A stretch of DNA of 64,000 bases from Helopsaltes ochotensis (lineage: Eukaryota > Chordata > Aves > Passeriformes > Locustellidae), in NCBI GenBank assembly GCA_013400155.1, contig VXBM01001211.1:67162-131161 (forward strand). The letters run 5' to 3'. Within the stretch, counting starts at the first letter, position 1; the number at the start of each line of letters is the position of its first letter. Below, piece after piece: positions 1 to 9,691 of the stretch. The position numbers and the translations under genes were made by a program. Below the pieces are notes generated by a model that was given only the letters and a program-made list of their open reading frames with translations, was not told the origin of the DNA and ran no database searches.

Positions 1-1577
1 CAATGACCACAGTATTTTAGCAGATGCTTGTCCAATCAGAAAGGAAGCCACAGAGATAAACTGCTGTTAAAGAAAAATCAGTTCACCTGAATCATATTGC
101 AGGTGACCTACCTTATATTACCAAGGGACATTCAGTGGTTTTCCCTATGTCCCAATTGCTTAGTCTAGCCAGTGGCCCCAGCAAATACCTGTAGAAGCAC
201 ACCCTCCTACTAAAGTCATCAGGGCAAGCATCAATATGACATAAAAAAAAAAGCCAGAAGGAAGAAAGCACTAGCATCGAAATTGTCCATAGTGATGTAA
301 TGATCAAAATATCCTCATCACTTCTCAGCCTGTCCATTTGTTTTCATCAGAACCTCAAGAAATTTCTTTGGCTAGCAGGTTTTGGAGAGAAATTGCTTCA
401 AATGGAACCATAATATAGATGTAGTACTGTACCAAGTGTGCAGTTAATATTTATACTACAAAATGAGTTTTGGTAACCTCTCCAGGTTCACGGCCAAAGG
501 ACAGAGAAATCTCAAGCTACACATTCGACAAAAAGCACAATGTTCAGTGTGGGCTTGACAGTCCATCAGACATAGTCCTAATCCTTCTTTGTCCTCATTG
601 CATTTCAGCATACAAAAGTGTTCAATTTGACTTTTCTTTTTAAAATTCTTCAAACAGTACTGGGTTTGGAAAGCTTGGGGGAAGGGGTGGAGAATGAGCT
701 GGAAGGGAGGAGGCAGCAAATAGAATCAGGGAAAAAAAATGGAAAAAGAAATGCAAACCAGGACATACACCCTTAGAAGAGAAATATCAATCCCCACAAA
801 TCACAATAAAAAGTAATTATTTTTGGCACCCAAACATTAGGAGATTGCAAAACTGTTGACTATAAGAAAAGAAAATGAGGTGACTACTACGGAATGGCTT
901 TGTACACACCTGCAGGGGGTACAAACAAGGATGAGAGAAATTAATCCTGTATTCCTCTTTGCAAAGTACAAATGTAAAAATTTGTAACACAATTTTACAC
1001 TCGTAAAAGAGTAGACTAACAATCTAGTTTGCAATGCCATGTTTCTGACTTTGGTTAATAGTTTTCATAGTGAATCAGCACTTGATACCTGAAAGGCTAC
1101 AATCAATCCTCCAGGTGGCAGGCTTGTATTCTCTTTTAAACAGATAAAAGCTTTTTCTTTTTTTCTTTCTTTTCTTTTTTTTTTTTTTGTTGTTGTTTTT
1201 TTTTTTTTTTTTTTTGTTGTTGTTGTTGTTTGCTTTGTTTTTCCTTAAAATGGTTCATATTTTCATAATATACAGAAAAAATTAAGCAGTTATTTGGTTT
1301 ACTTTAAGTCCATTTAAAAAAAACTGGCTTTTTCTTTTTTGGGAACTAATTCTACCACACACACTCTAAGTGTTGTGTATCTTTTTTGTTTTGTTTTGCT
1401 TTGTTTTTTTAAATAGGAAAACCCACAGACATTTATAAACTGTTCATCCTTCTTGTAGTTTTCTCAGTCTTTTACTTACAAGGGTGATGAATAGGTATTT
1501 TCACAAAGTTCAAATGGACACATTTCAGTTGGTGTGGGGTTTTTTTCTGTGTGATTTGGCTTTGTTTTGTTTTGCTT
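1..1577 (-). other. POU6F2: POU6F2 3' untranslated region (partial)
   Basis: This is sequence downstream of the TAA stop in the direction of transcription. By eye I found no canonical AATAAA or ATTAAA on the minus strand between the stop and the window edge. Only TATAAA-like hexamers occur, near 1430 and 447. The UTR therefore probably continues beyond the left edge. It contains an A-free plus-strand tract at 1151-1246, which in the mRNA is A-rich with CAA repeats. No other gene is seen here. Confidence 0.6.
1151..1246 (+). repeat. T-rich / (TTG)n low-complexity tract in the 3' UTR
   Basis: The plus strand has 96 nt without a single A: long T runs broken by C, then G in GTTGTTGTT units. In the transcript this is an A-rich tract with (CAA)n. 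It could mis-prime oligo-dT cDNA or be polymorphic in length. Confidence 0.9.
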
Positions 1578-2082
1578 TTAGGAGTTTTCTTCCAGAGAGT
1601 CTGTTAAAGGCTCCATAGGAACTGCCGTCGCTGGCTCGTGTTGTTTCAAACGTTTAATTGTGTTCTTCAGTGCTTGCCTCTTATTGCAGAACCAAACTCT
1701 AACTACTTCCCGGTCATAGTTCAGTTTCTCTGCAATCTCTGTCATTTCTTGCCCAGAGGGATGCGTGTTCTTCTCAAAGTGAGCATTCAAGATTTCAAGG
1801 GCTTGTGGCGTGAATGAGGTACGCCTCTTGCGCTTTTTGGATGGTTCACTCCCAATAAACTCGGTAAGGTTCTGCATCCCTGCTCGATGGCGGGCCTCAG
1901 CCTCAGCCATCCACCGCTCAAGCACCGGCTTTATCTTCTGGGCACTTTTAGGGGTGATGTCCAGCTTTTCAAACCTGGCAGGATACAAAAGGCCAGGGTT
2001 CAGTTTGGCTGTCAGACTGCTAGCTATAGTGTTCTCTTGGGCTTCCTGTGGTAGGAAAAAGTGGCTTCTCAGGATGGTGTGT
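1578..2082 (-). CDS. POU6F2: POU6F2 terminal coding exon: alternative 36-residue insert, end of POU-specific domain, homeodomain, C-terminus
   Basis: In the long form the exon starts at 2082. It encodes a 36-residue insert (HTILRSHFFLPQEAQ to LLYPAR), then FEKLDITPKSAQKIKPVLER, which finishes POU-specific helices 3 and 4. After a short linker comes the homeodomain, from RKRRTSFTPQALEILNAHFE to recognition helix REVVRVWFCNKRQALKN. The WFCN core with Cys is typical of POU homeodomains. The tail ends EPLTDSLEENS and a TAA at 1578-1580. In the joined 399-residue product the insert is about residues 233-268 and the homeodomain about 316-372. The HAHFEKNTHPSGQEM-type helix sequence and the tail distinguish POU6F2 from its paralogue POU6F1. 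The short form starts at 1974 and lacks the insert. The family binds DNA in the nucleus and is linked to retina and neural development. Confidence 0.98.
1975..1977 (-). promoter_or_regulatory. POU6F2: Alternative (proximal-to-homeodomain) 3' splice acceptor of POU6F2 last exon
   Basis: The minus strand reads CCTGCCAG|GTTTGAAAAG here. Used as an acceptor it completes AG|G (Arg) and continues FEKLD, giving the uninterrupted POU-specific recognition helix. The other acceptor (CAG at 2083-2085, preceded by TTTTCCCTCAG) lies exactly 108 nt upstream and keeps the frame. Both sites are intact in this genome. Which is used where cannot be read from sequence. Confidence 0.85.
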
Positions 2083-2085
2083 CTG
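2083..2085 (-). promoter_or_regulatory. POU6F2: Distal 3' splice acceptor of POU6F2 last exon (insert-including)
   Basis: The minus strand has a pyrimidine-rich tract ending TTTTCCCTCAG|ACACACC. It joins AG from the previous exon with A to give Arg, then opens the 36-residue insert. The polypyrimidine tract looks stronger than that of the inner acceptor. Confidence 0.85.
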
Positions 2086-2358
2086 AGGGAAAATTGAGAA
2101 AGAAGAGTCTTACACTGATGCTCTGCCAGGGTGGGACTTCCTGCCTGCCTGACTAATTGACTGGCAGAGGTAATTTACAGTAGATTATGAAAACTATCAG
2201 ATAGGTATATCTATACATAGATATAGATATATAGCTAGAGATTTAAGCTAACACAAAATGAGCACTACAACAAAATTCTAAGTACACTAAATAATACAGG
2301 TTAAGAATCACATTTTCATATATCTGATGATCTTTAAAACCCTTGAGACTAAGTTTAA

Positions 2359-2376
2359 TTACAGGAAATGATATCA
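2359..2376 (+). repeat. Left arm of an 18-bp perfect inverted repeat
   Basis: TTACAGGAAATGATATCA here is the exact reverse complement of 2759-2776, with 382 nt between the arms. Both arms lie in the intron just upstream, in transcription, of the alternative acceptors. Confidence 0.9.
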
Positions 2377-2758
2377 AAGGCATTGCTTTTATCATCTAGT
2401 CTTTGTGCTTAATCCTTTTGTTATCCCTTCCATCCCACATTATCCAAATACTACAGCTTTAATAATAAAAAACCAGTGGCAAATACTAGCCTCCGAATAT
2501 CAGATTTCCTTTCCCTTTTTCAGCAGTTTTGACTGTTTGTAAGTTAATGCTATATGCCTTTTCTGGGTTGGAAAAAATATTCCCATAGCCTTGGTGGTGT
2601 TCAGCTGAAACAGCTGGACACTTTGCAATTATCTTGCTGTCCCCACAACGTGCAAAGACAGGCTCATGTTTTCCAGATGAAACCCAGCATAACAGTCTAC
2701 TAATATGCTGTGGCACCAAGCTGAGTTTATTGTGGGATTTCTGCAAACTGTACCAGAA

Positions 2759-2776
2759 TGATATCATTTCCTGTAA
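2759..2776 (-). repeat. Right arm of an 18-bp perfect inverted repeat
   Basis: This is the exact reverse complement of 2359-2376. The match stops at both ends, so it is a short pairing element rather than part of a larger duplication. Confidence 0.9.
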
Positions 2777-5282
2777 ATGAGGTCTTCTATATATCATTTT
2801 GCCATCAAAAGTCTTTTGTCAAACCAGATTTTACAAGTATTATAAAACATCTGGAAAAGCAGCCACACAAAACTTCAATCCTTTCAAAAAACAAGCAGAA
2901 GAGCAGAGTTCATGTTTCAAGTCTTATAAGTATTTGGTTTTTTCATTTACTGAGTTTGTCGTCCTTTGCTACACATTAAAAAATCTTAACCCAAGTCCTT
3001 TGGTGCCATCCATTTGTGTTTTCCCACTTTGCTCTGTCCACTCTGTATATTGTGGTATTTAATGCTGCAGAAAGGCAACAACTACTGGATATCGCTGCTG
3101 TGCTCTCCAGCCCAGGTGGTGCTGAAGCACCATTACCACCATCACTAATCACAGAGTGCTCTGGAGATGAGAGGAACTGAATCAATCCCTTTATTCAAAG
3201 AAGCTTGGTCGCTGGAGCTGGCCATTTTTAGTGTCTCCATTCAGCATGTGGAGGCAGCAAAAAATATTCCAGCAAGAAATAAAACTCTTTTTACAAAGAG
3301 TAAGACAAAGAATAATTTCAGATAATAATACTCCAAAGAATTTGTAACTGGTACCTGACATCTTAATGTGGTATTGACTGCAAGGTGTCATTCCTTGGTG
3401 TCCAGTGATATTTCAGGCTGAAGGATGTATTTTAGAATGTATTGTCTCAATTTAAAGAAAATGCTGCTATTTGCATGCAGAACATATCAAGGTGGTATAT
3501 TGCTCATATGACCTGCATAGGCCACCAGGAGATTCTACTTTTCTTTTTTGAGTTGATTGTTCAAATTTCTTGCCTTACTGCCCCTTCCATTGACCTGGAG
3601 TTCATACTGAAACTCCTTGTTGCATCTGAAAAAAAAGTTAAATCTACTATTTCTGAGGAACACATGCTGCCACTGAAGCAGCTTAACAAAAAATGCACAG
3701 TCATAGCATGTAATTACACCCCAAAATGGTGTCCATCTGAGGCAGGCAAAGGAAATAAAAAAAACCCCTGTAACCTTGCAAGTATTTGGGACAAGCTCTT
3801 GCACCCAATCTTATGTTCTGAGCAACTTGCCCCTCCAAGGAGCCCTCTGCAAAAGGTCTCACTATCCCCAGAGCTTTCTCTAAGTGTGAGGTAGATTGAA
3901 GAAATGAGAAGACAGCAAACTAGGCAAAAGTAGAGGAAACCACAATGTGTCCCTTTAAAGTATAGCATGATAAACAGCAACTTAATGCTACAAAAATTCT
4001 CAGTTGCTAAAAACTCCACCCATTTTAGGCATTCTTTATCAACTGGCTGCAAAGAAATTAAAAAAAAATACAAAATCAAAATTAATCCTTAGCAATAGGG
4101 AGCAATAGCATTCATATCATTGGCATTGTTTGTTAGTGTTGTTACTGCAGGACATGTTTGGTATAACAACATACAAGTCTTGAAACAAATTTCCCAGCAG
4201 TAGTATCCTTGTATAGACTGAATAAAGGTTATTTTCTACAGGGAGGTATCTTATAAGAAAAAACAGTAGGGGAGACCATAGAACTGAGAGGATCCTATGG
4301 AGCTTTTTGTATTTAACAACAATCAATGGGTTTTATGGAAAATCATTGAGCAAAATGTGAGCTGCAAGCACACTACCCCATACTGATGTTATTTATAACC
4401 TTAGTCTTTAACTGCAGGAAAAGTACACTTCCATTCTATGGGGAATACATTAAAAGTATAAAGAGCAGATAAAAAGACAGAGCATTTCATGGATCACCAA
4501 GAACAAAATCCACTTAAATAAACTTAGAGTTGGTTTCTTGGCTTTCACTGATGGAGAAAGACTATAAGGCATTGCCCAAGAGGAAAAAGCTGTTACCTAA
4601 GTGTGTTCGTTACCTCATGCATAAACATGGGATTACTGTAACACACATACATGCATATAAGGTGTTTGCTTCTACTTTAACTCTGTCAAGACTGTATCAT
4701 TAATTCTTACGATTAGGACAGATTTCTGCTTCTGCTTTGCATACATGGGTTTTTTCAGTAAATACTTAAGTGATAAAAGATGAATAGCTGCTGGTTTGCA
4801 AGATAGCAGGAAGGCTATTTTTTTCCCTTCTGTGTTGCCTAGGTAAATCATCATTAACATCCTCTATGTGAACTGCTAACCACAGTTATACAGGTTTTAG
4901 CTTAGCAGGGATGCAGCCATGAAATATTTGTTCAGTAACCCTATCTGTAGAAAATGGCACAGTATGAAGAGGGTCAGCTGGTGCTTATCCAGCATCAGCA
5001 GGATCTCCAACTCATCTATGGAATTAAGTCTCTATGCCAGGAACATTGTTTCTCACTTGTTTAGAAAAGGAGGAAAAGAAAAGAGATCAAAATCACTCTA
5101 AAGATACATAATAAAAACAATTTATATGCCAAATAACAACATTATTGGCTAATTTAAATATCAGGTTAAGTAATACACTCTAAAGTTAATAATACACTCA
5201 AACATAAGCATGCTCCTCACAAAAAAGCTGGATCATTATTAAGGACAAAGAGAGAAGAGGAGTTTATGATGTAAATTGTTAC

Positions 5283-5451
5283 CTGCAGATGGCAGACTGG
5301 CTATAGGCTGGGCCTTCAGTGGCGCTTAGGGCTTGGCCAACTTGAGTCTGCGTCAAGCCAAGGGACAAGCGCCGGATTTTAAAAGCTTTGGCAAATTCTC
5401 GTATTTCTTCCAGATTTACCCCATCCACCTCTCCACTGGCTGTCTGAGGAT
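5283..5451 (-). CDS. POU6F2: POU6F2 exon, POU-specific domain N-terminal part (window exon 4)
   Basis: This exon encodes helices 1, 2 and the start of helix 3 of the POU-specific domain: VNLEEIREFAKAFKIRRLSL, then GLTQTQVGQALS, then YSQSAICR. The acceptor is CAACAG before 5451. The donor is CAG|GTAACA after 5283, which is imperfect at intron positions +5 and +6. The exon is 169 nt. It begins with two bases completing an Asn codon and ends with AG, the first two bases of an Arg codon. Either acceptor of the last exon completes that Arg (AGA or AGG). The exon therefore ends inside the DNA-recognition helix, the point at which the 36-residue alternative insert enters. The POU-specific domain contacts one half of a bipartite DNA site, and the homeodomain in the next exon contacts the other. 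Confidence 0.97.
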
Positions 5452-8400
5452 CTGTTGAGATATTTTTAAACTGTGTCAGTTCTTTGCATCATGTATCAGT
5501 GGGATAGGTTAACAGCCATTTTCATTGCGAAGACTTTCAAGTTCAATTTTTTTAATACTGACCCCTTTCTCTTCTTCTCTAAACAGAAACAGTCTTGCCT
5601 TCTCAGGTGTGTTCAGATTGCCAAGATGCTGACTGGGCTGCAGTTGTCTGCTGGTGGAAGATTTTCAAAGCTATGCCTTTGCTGAACTCCTGACGAAGGC
5701 CAGCTCTCCACAGAGGGAGGGTGTGCCTGGGCTCCTCTCTGCCATCTGTGCCTTGCAAAGTCTTCTCTGCATTGAGGAGCCATGTTCCCTGGTTTCTCTT
5801 TTAATCACATAGTGCGATGGTTGGTGTTAATATATTTATTTCCAGTCTGTGGGGAGGGCTATATATATAAGTGTGAACTGCTTGGATTTTGAACTAGAAA
5901 TCAAGTCTTAGCGCTTTATCTGAAGTTAATGCCAAATAAGGAGATTCACAACTATTTCTTCCCTTTTACACAATACTCAATCTAAACTGTCACATGAATG
6001 TTCAAAATAACCCAGCAAATGAACAAGCCTAAAAAATTCTGCTGTTAAAACCTCCTTAATTTAAAAATTGTCTTTTAAAATATGCCCTTCTGAGAAGCAG
6101 CCTTTCAAGCTTTTTATTCTGCCTCCCATCAGGTTGATAATCAAGGAGCAGCAACACTGGTTTTGGATGGTAATGCTGCAGGTTTTTTTACTCTTACATT
6201 AGCCCCTCAGAAGATAATGCTTATGATGCTGTGAGAATAAATCTGTCCTTCCTCTCTATAGCAGTTTACTGACACAGAAGCCTTTGTCCCTGAAAGGGCA
6301 CGTAATAAAACATGTCTACCACAGAAAAGCTCCTTTGGAGCTGGATAACTCGGTCAATTTAGGACTTATCAAGGGAAATGACACAACAGCTGGAGAATGG
6401 AACTTTCCCTCCCCCGCCCCCCAAAGCTACTGATCCCTGGCTAAATGAAAGTGTTTGCCAAGTCAGAGACAGCATGGGACTGGGATGGTAGAAGATTTCA
6501 AAGTGTTGTGCAATCCTGCATGTAGTGAAGCCATTCTCCCAGTGAGACATCTCTATTGTTCTTCACCTCATTCCTCAGACTCAGAGGTGAAAAGTTTGCA
6601 ACACAATAACCCCTGAATTTCTGTAAATGCAAGCAGAGCTGTCCAAGGACAGTGCTAGACTACATTACAATTCTGAACCCTATATGAGAATGGCTCCTGC
6701 TAGTACGGCTCTAGTGAGGGCTTATCAGCAATACAGTAGCAAAGCTTTTATTTTCAGGGGTTTATAAGCCTGGTGCAAAATTTCCTTGTGATGGAAACAT
6801 ACCATGAAAAAAAAAAAATTGTCCAATAATAGAGGGAAAAGGCTTTTCTGATATATAAATTTACTCTGTTGCTTGAGTGTAAGAAGCACAAATGGCAATA
6901 ATATTTTTTAAATTCTTGTGTATGCAATCAGAGACCACATGAACTATGTATACAAATAAACATGCACATAGGTTGAACCTTGTTTCAACGATACTCCACA
7001 CTCAGAATCATCTGCTGTTCTCACTGCTGCACTTGTGGTCACCTGCACATCCATGCACTCATTTAGTTCAAAGCTAGGGTGCATATTGTTTTCTTTAGGA
7101 GTAAATGCTGTGACAGTGACCACTGAGGTTTATATCTTTCAGAAGCATGGAATTTTCTTGCTTATGCCACATAGTCTATCTAGCATACCAATTCTGAATT
7201 TCAGAGACACAGAATGGAGCTGCAGACTTATCTGCCCTTTAGGTCTCTGTACTAAATATCATAAGTGATACTGGCCTCAAAAATTCCCCTGAGTAAATTT
7301 CACTAAAATGGTGACTTCCTCACCTCTTTACTTGTGTTACTTTAAGGCCTCTGACTAAGGCTGTTAGGAACGTAACAAAGGATAATTCAGGTGTTCCCAG
7401 AGAACTTTCAAAGTAGCAAACTATGGCTCCTGACACCCGTAATCCTCCTCAACTCCTGTTAGGAATAAAAAGGTAAGTGAGAAAACTAATTGTAGAGAAA
7501 TTATAGAGAAATTCTGCCAAGTTCTGCTGTATCTAGAACTGCAACAGTGAGCATCATGGAAAGACCATTCCTGCCATGAGGAAAATATTAGGCTGAGCTC
7601 TCCTTGAGATGAGAAAAAAACCTGTGATGCCCTTCAGTAATATGGGAGTAGAATGCAGTATACAGTGGAATATCTATTGAGAAAAAGGCTTCATTCTTTC
7701 ATAGAATCTTTGGCAACAGAAAAGTACTAACAGATGGATTGAAATATTTAAATGTTTTATCTTGAACTCTAGGGAAAATAGCATTTGTGTGAAATTGGAA
7801 CCCCTTCTACTTTGGGCGTGATTCAAAGCCCTTTGAAATCCACAGATCTTGTCTTCTGTCAACTCCCTAAAGCACAAATATTGCTATGAAGACCACTCTA
7901 TTTACATCATCATTGGTTTATTTTACTCTATTGCTTTAAAATGCCATCAATACAGTCTTAGACAGTGTGGTCTAAATATACACATACATAAACATATTCA
8001 AAGAGATTACGGACCTTGTTGTAACAAGTTCTGAGCTTCCAGAACAGTTGAATATATAGTGCGCTTCATATTTTAGGAAGAGTAGCTTATTGAGGACAGT
8101 AAATAATGTTCTTTTTCAATTTAGTGGATATCCCAGGAAGGCCACCCAGTGCCAACAGGAAAATAAAGAATACCAAACCCCTGGAGTGTTTGGGATCTAC
8201 AGTAATGGATTTCAAGGCTCCAAGTTTACATTATTTCATGAGAAAACAGTGACTGCGTATGAAGATACTGGGTGCTGGAGAAAGGTCAGAGGGTTGTCTG
8301 GGGCCATTTCAGATGATATGGGTACATATAACAAAAGGAAGACAGCTAAAATTCCACCAGCTGTCCTGGTGGATGGTAAAGATAAATGAACAGTGTGGAA

Positions 8401-8937
8401 GAGATTAAATCCACAGGCTGTCCAGCATTGAAATCTGTTTTTACCTATTGAAGGAAATACTTCTCCCACTTCTGAATTCTTTCGAAAATCCTGTGTGAGA
8501 TTGTTGTTGAGTGAAAATATGCTGGGATTTTAATAGTTAAGGGAAAGAGCCACTACAGAGAAATCAGTGCACCCTGAAGGAGAAACAAAATTTCTGTTGC
8601 ACAGACTTCTGCCATGGGAGGGATTACAGGGGGATGATTTCCCCAGTCAGACAGGAGAAATAGCTGGCTGAGGAGGTCCAAAGTAAATTGGATAAGAAAG
8701 GCAGGACAAAACATTGATAATGGAAAATAGAGTGGAGCCCAGGAGAGAAAAAAAGAAGAATAATTTGTTTATGGGAGGCATTTTAATTTCATAGTAACAG
8801 ATGAAAGTAAAATGAATTTGGGAGGAAGAAAGGAACTTCATGGAGACATAAGTCTCAGAGCACGAGGGGAAACCAGTGATTTCCACAAAGAGAACATATG
8901 GTGGAAAAGGTAAAGAAATGAGCTGAGGGATGTATTT

Positions 8938-9345
8938 CAGAAGAAGAAAATGAAATGGAAAAAAGGGAGGAAGAAAGATGTAGAATTGAATGAAGAGAAA
9001 ACAAAGAAGACAAAAGAGAATACAAATAGGATTAGAAAATACAAAGAAATCATACAGAAGGGACAGGAAGGGTAGAGATGAATCTTGCAGTCCTTGCTTA
9101 GACAGAAGTTATTAAAAATATTTTTTATTTGGAAATAACTGTTATGTTTTGTCTCCAAAATAATTAGCACTTGTTGCTGGTTAGGGATGAAAGGGTGATG
9201 ATGAGAGAAAAGGAAAAAGACATAAAGAAGACAACAGACAAGGGAAAAAAAGGACAGGAAATAAAGAGAAATTAAAAACAGAAAATAAGGAAACTTTTTT
9301 GAAATTAAGAAACATATTAAAGAAAATATTACTAGAATGAAAAGC
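8938..9345 (+). repeat. Purine-rich strand-asymmetric low-complexity region
   Basis: The plus strand is dominated by A and G, with GAAGAAAG-, GGAAAAAG- and AAGAGAAA-type runs. A small mixed stretch at about 9080-9180 interrupts it. The complementary strand translates to a Phe/Leu/Ser-rich open frame that is a composition artefact. Confidence 0.7.
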
Positions 9346-9658
9346 AAAAGTAATAAACCCAAGGAACATGGAACTCTACAGTTAATAGAATTCTTTCTCA
9401 TTGTACTTTAATAATTTTTCTGATGTGAAGAAATGTCTTGTAAAAGAGTTACTCTCTTTGCAGTTAGTCTGCAGAATCTTTCCCCAAATAATTATTTGTT
9501 GAAGTTAGGATGCTCTATGCAATTTGATTAACTGAAGGGGTGGCTAAATGTGACTAGTATTACATGAACTTCGCTATATTTAGCAACTATTTCTGGAATA
9601 TGGCAAATCTCTGCCAAGGTTTTCAGTTCCAGGACCTCTGGCAGAGGTCTGGACTATA

Positions 9659-9691
9659 CTTTTCCTAATCTTCTTAGGAAATTAGGAAAAG
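9659..9691 (+). other. Perfect 11-bp hairpin, next to a shorter palindrome
   Basis: CTTTTCCTAAT (9659-9669) and ATTAGGAAAAG (9681-9691) are perfect reverse complements with an 11-nt loop. Ten bases before lies GACCTCT-GGC-AGAGGTC (9633-9649), another perfect stem. No function is implied. Confidence 0.85.

Larger units (their letters stand above)
2086..5282 (-). other. POU6F2: POU6F2 last intron
   Basis: About 3.2 kb of AT-rich sequence lies between the POU-specific exon and the terminal exon. No repeat family was recognised. It holds an AT-rich TATA/GATA-like stretch at about 2196-2245 and an 18-bp perfect inverted repeat (2359-2376 and 2759-2776). Open frames within it, including about 150 codons at 3442-3894 on the plus strand, lack any recognisable domain and overlap others on the opposite strand. 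Confidence 0.85.

Noticed and set aside
1810..2097. 95-codon plus-strand frame opposite the POU6F2 last exon
   Set aside because: Antisense shadow of the conserved coding exon.
3442..4079. Overlapping open frames of about 150 (plus) and 121 (minus) codons in the last intron
   Set aside because: No recognisable domain, they overlap each other on opposite strands, and no splice or promoter context supports them. They lie inside the POU6F2 intron.
8090..8389. 99-codon plus-strand frame with varied composition
   Set aside because: Looked protein-like at first, but has no recognisable family, no splice boundaries and a competing frame on the other strand.
8937..9401. 154-codon minus-strand frame rich in Phe, Leu and Ser
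   Set aside because: It is the complement of a purine-rich tract. The amino-acid composition follows from the nucleotide bias.
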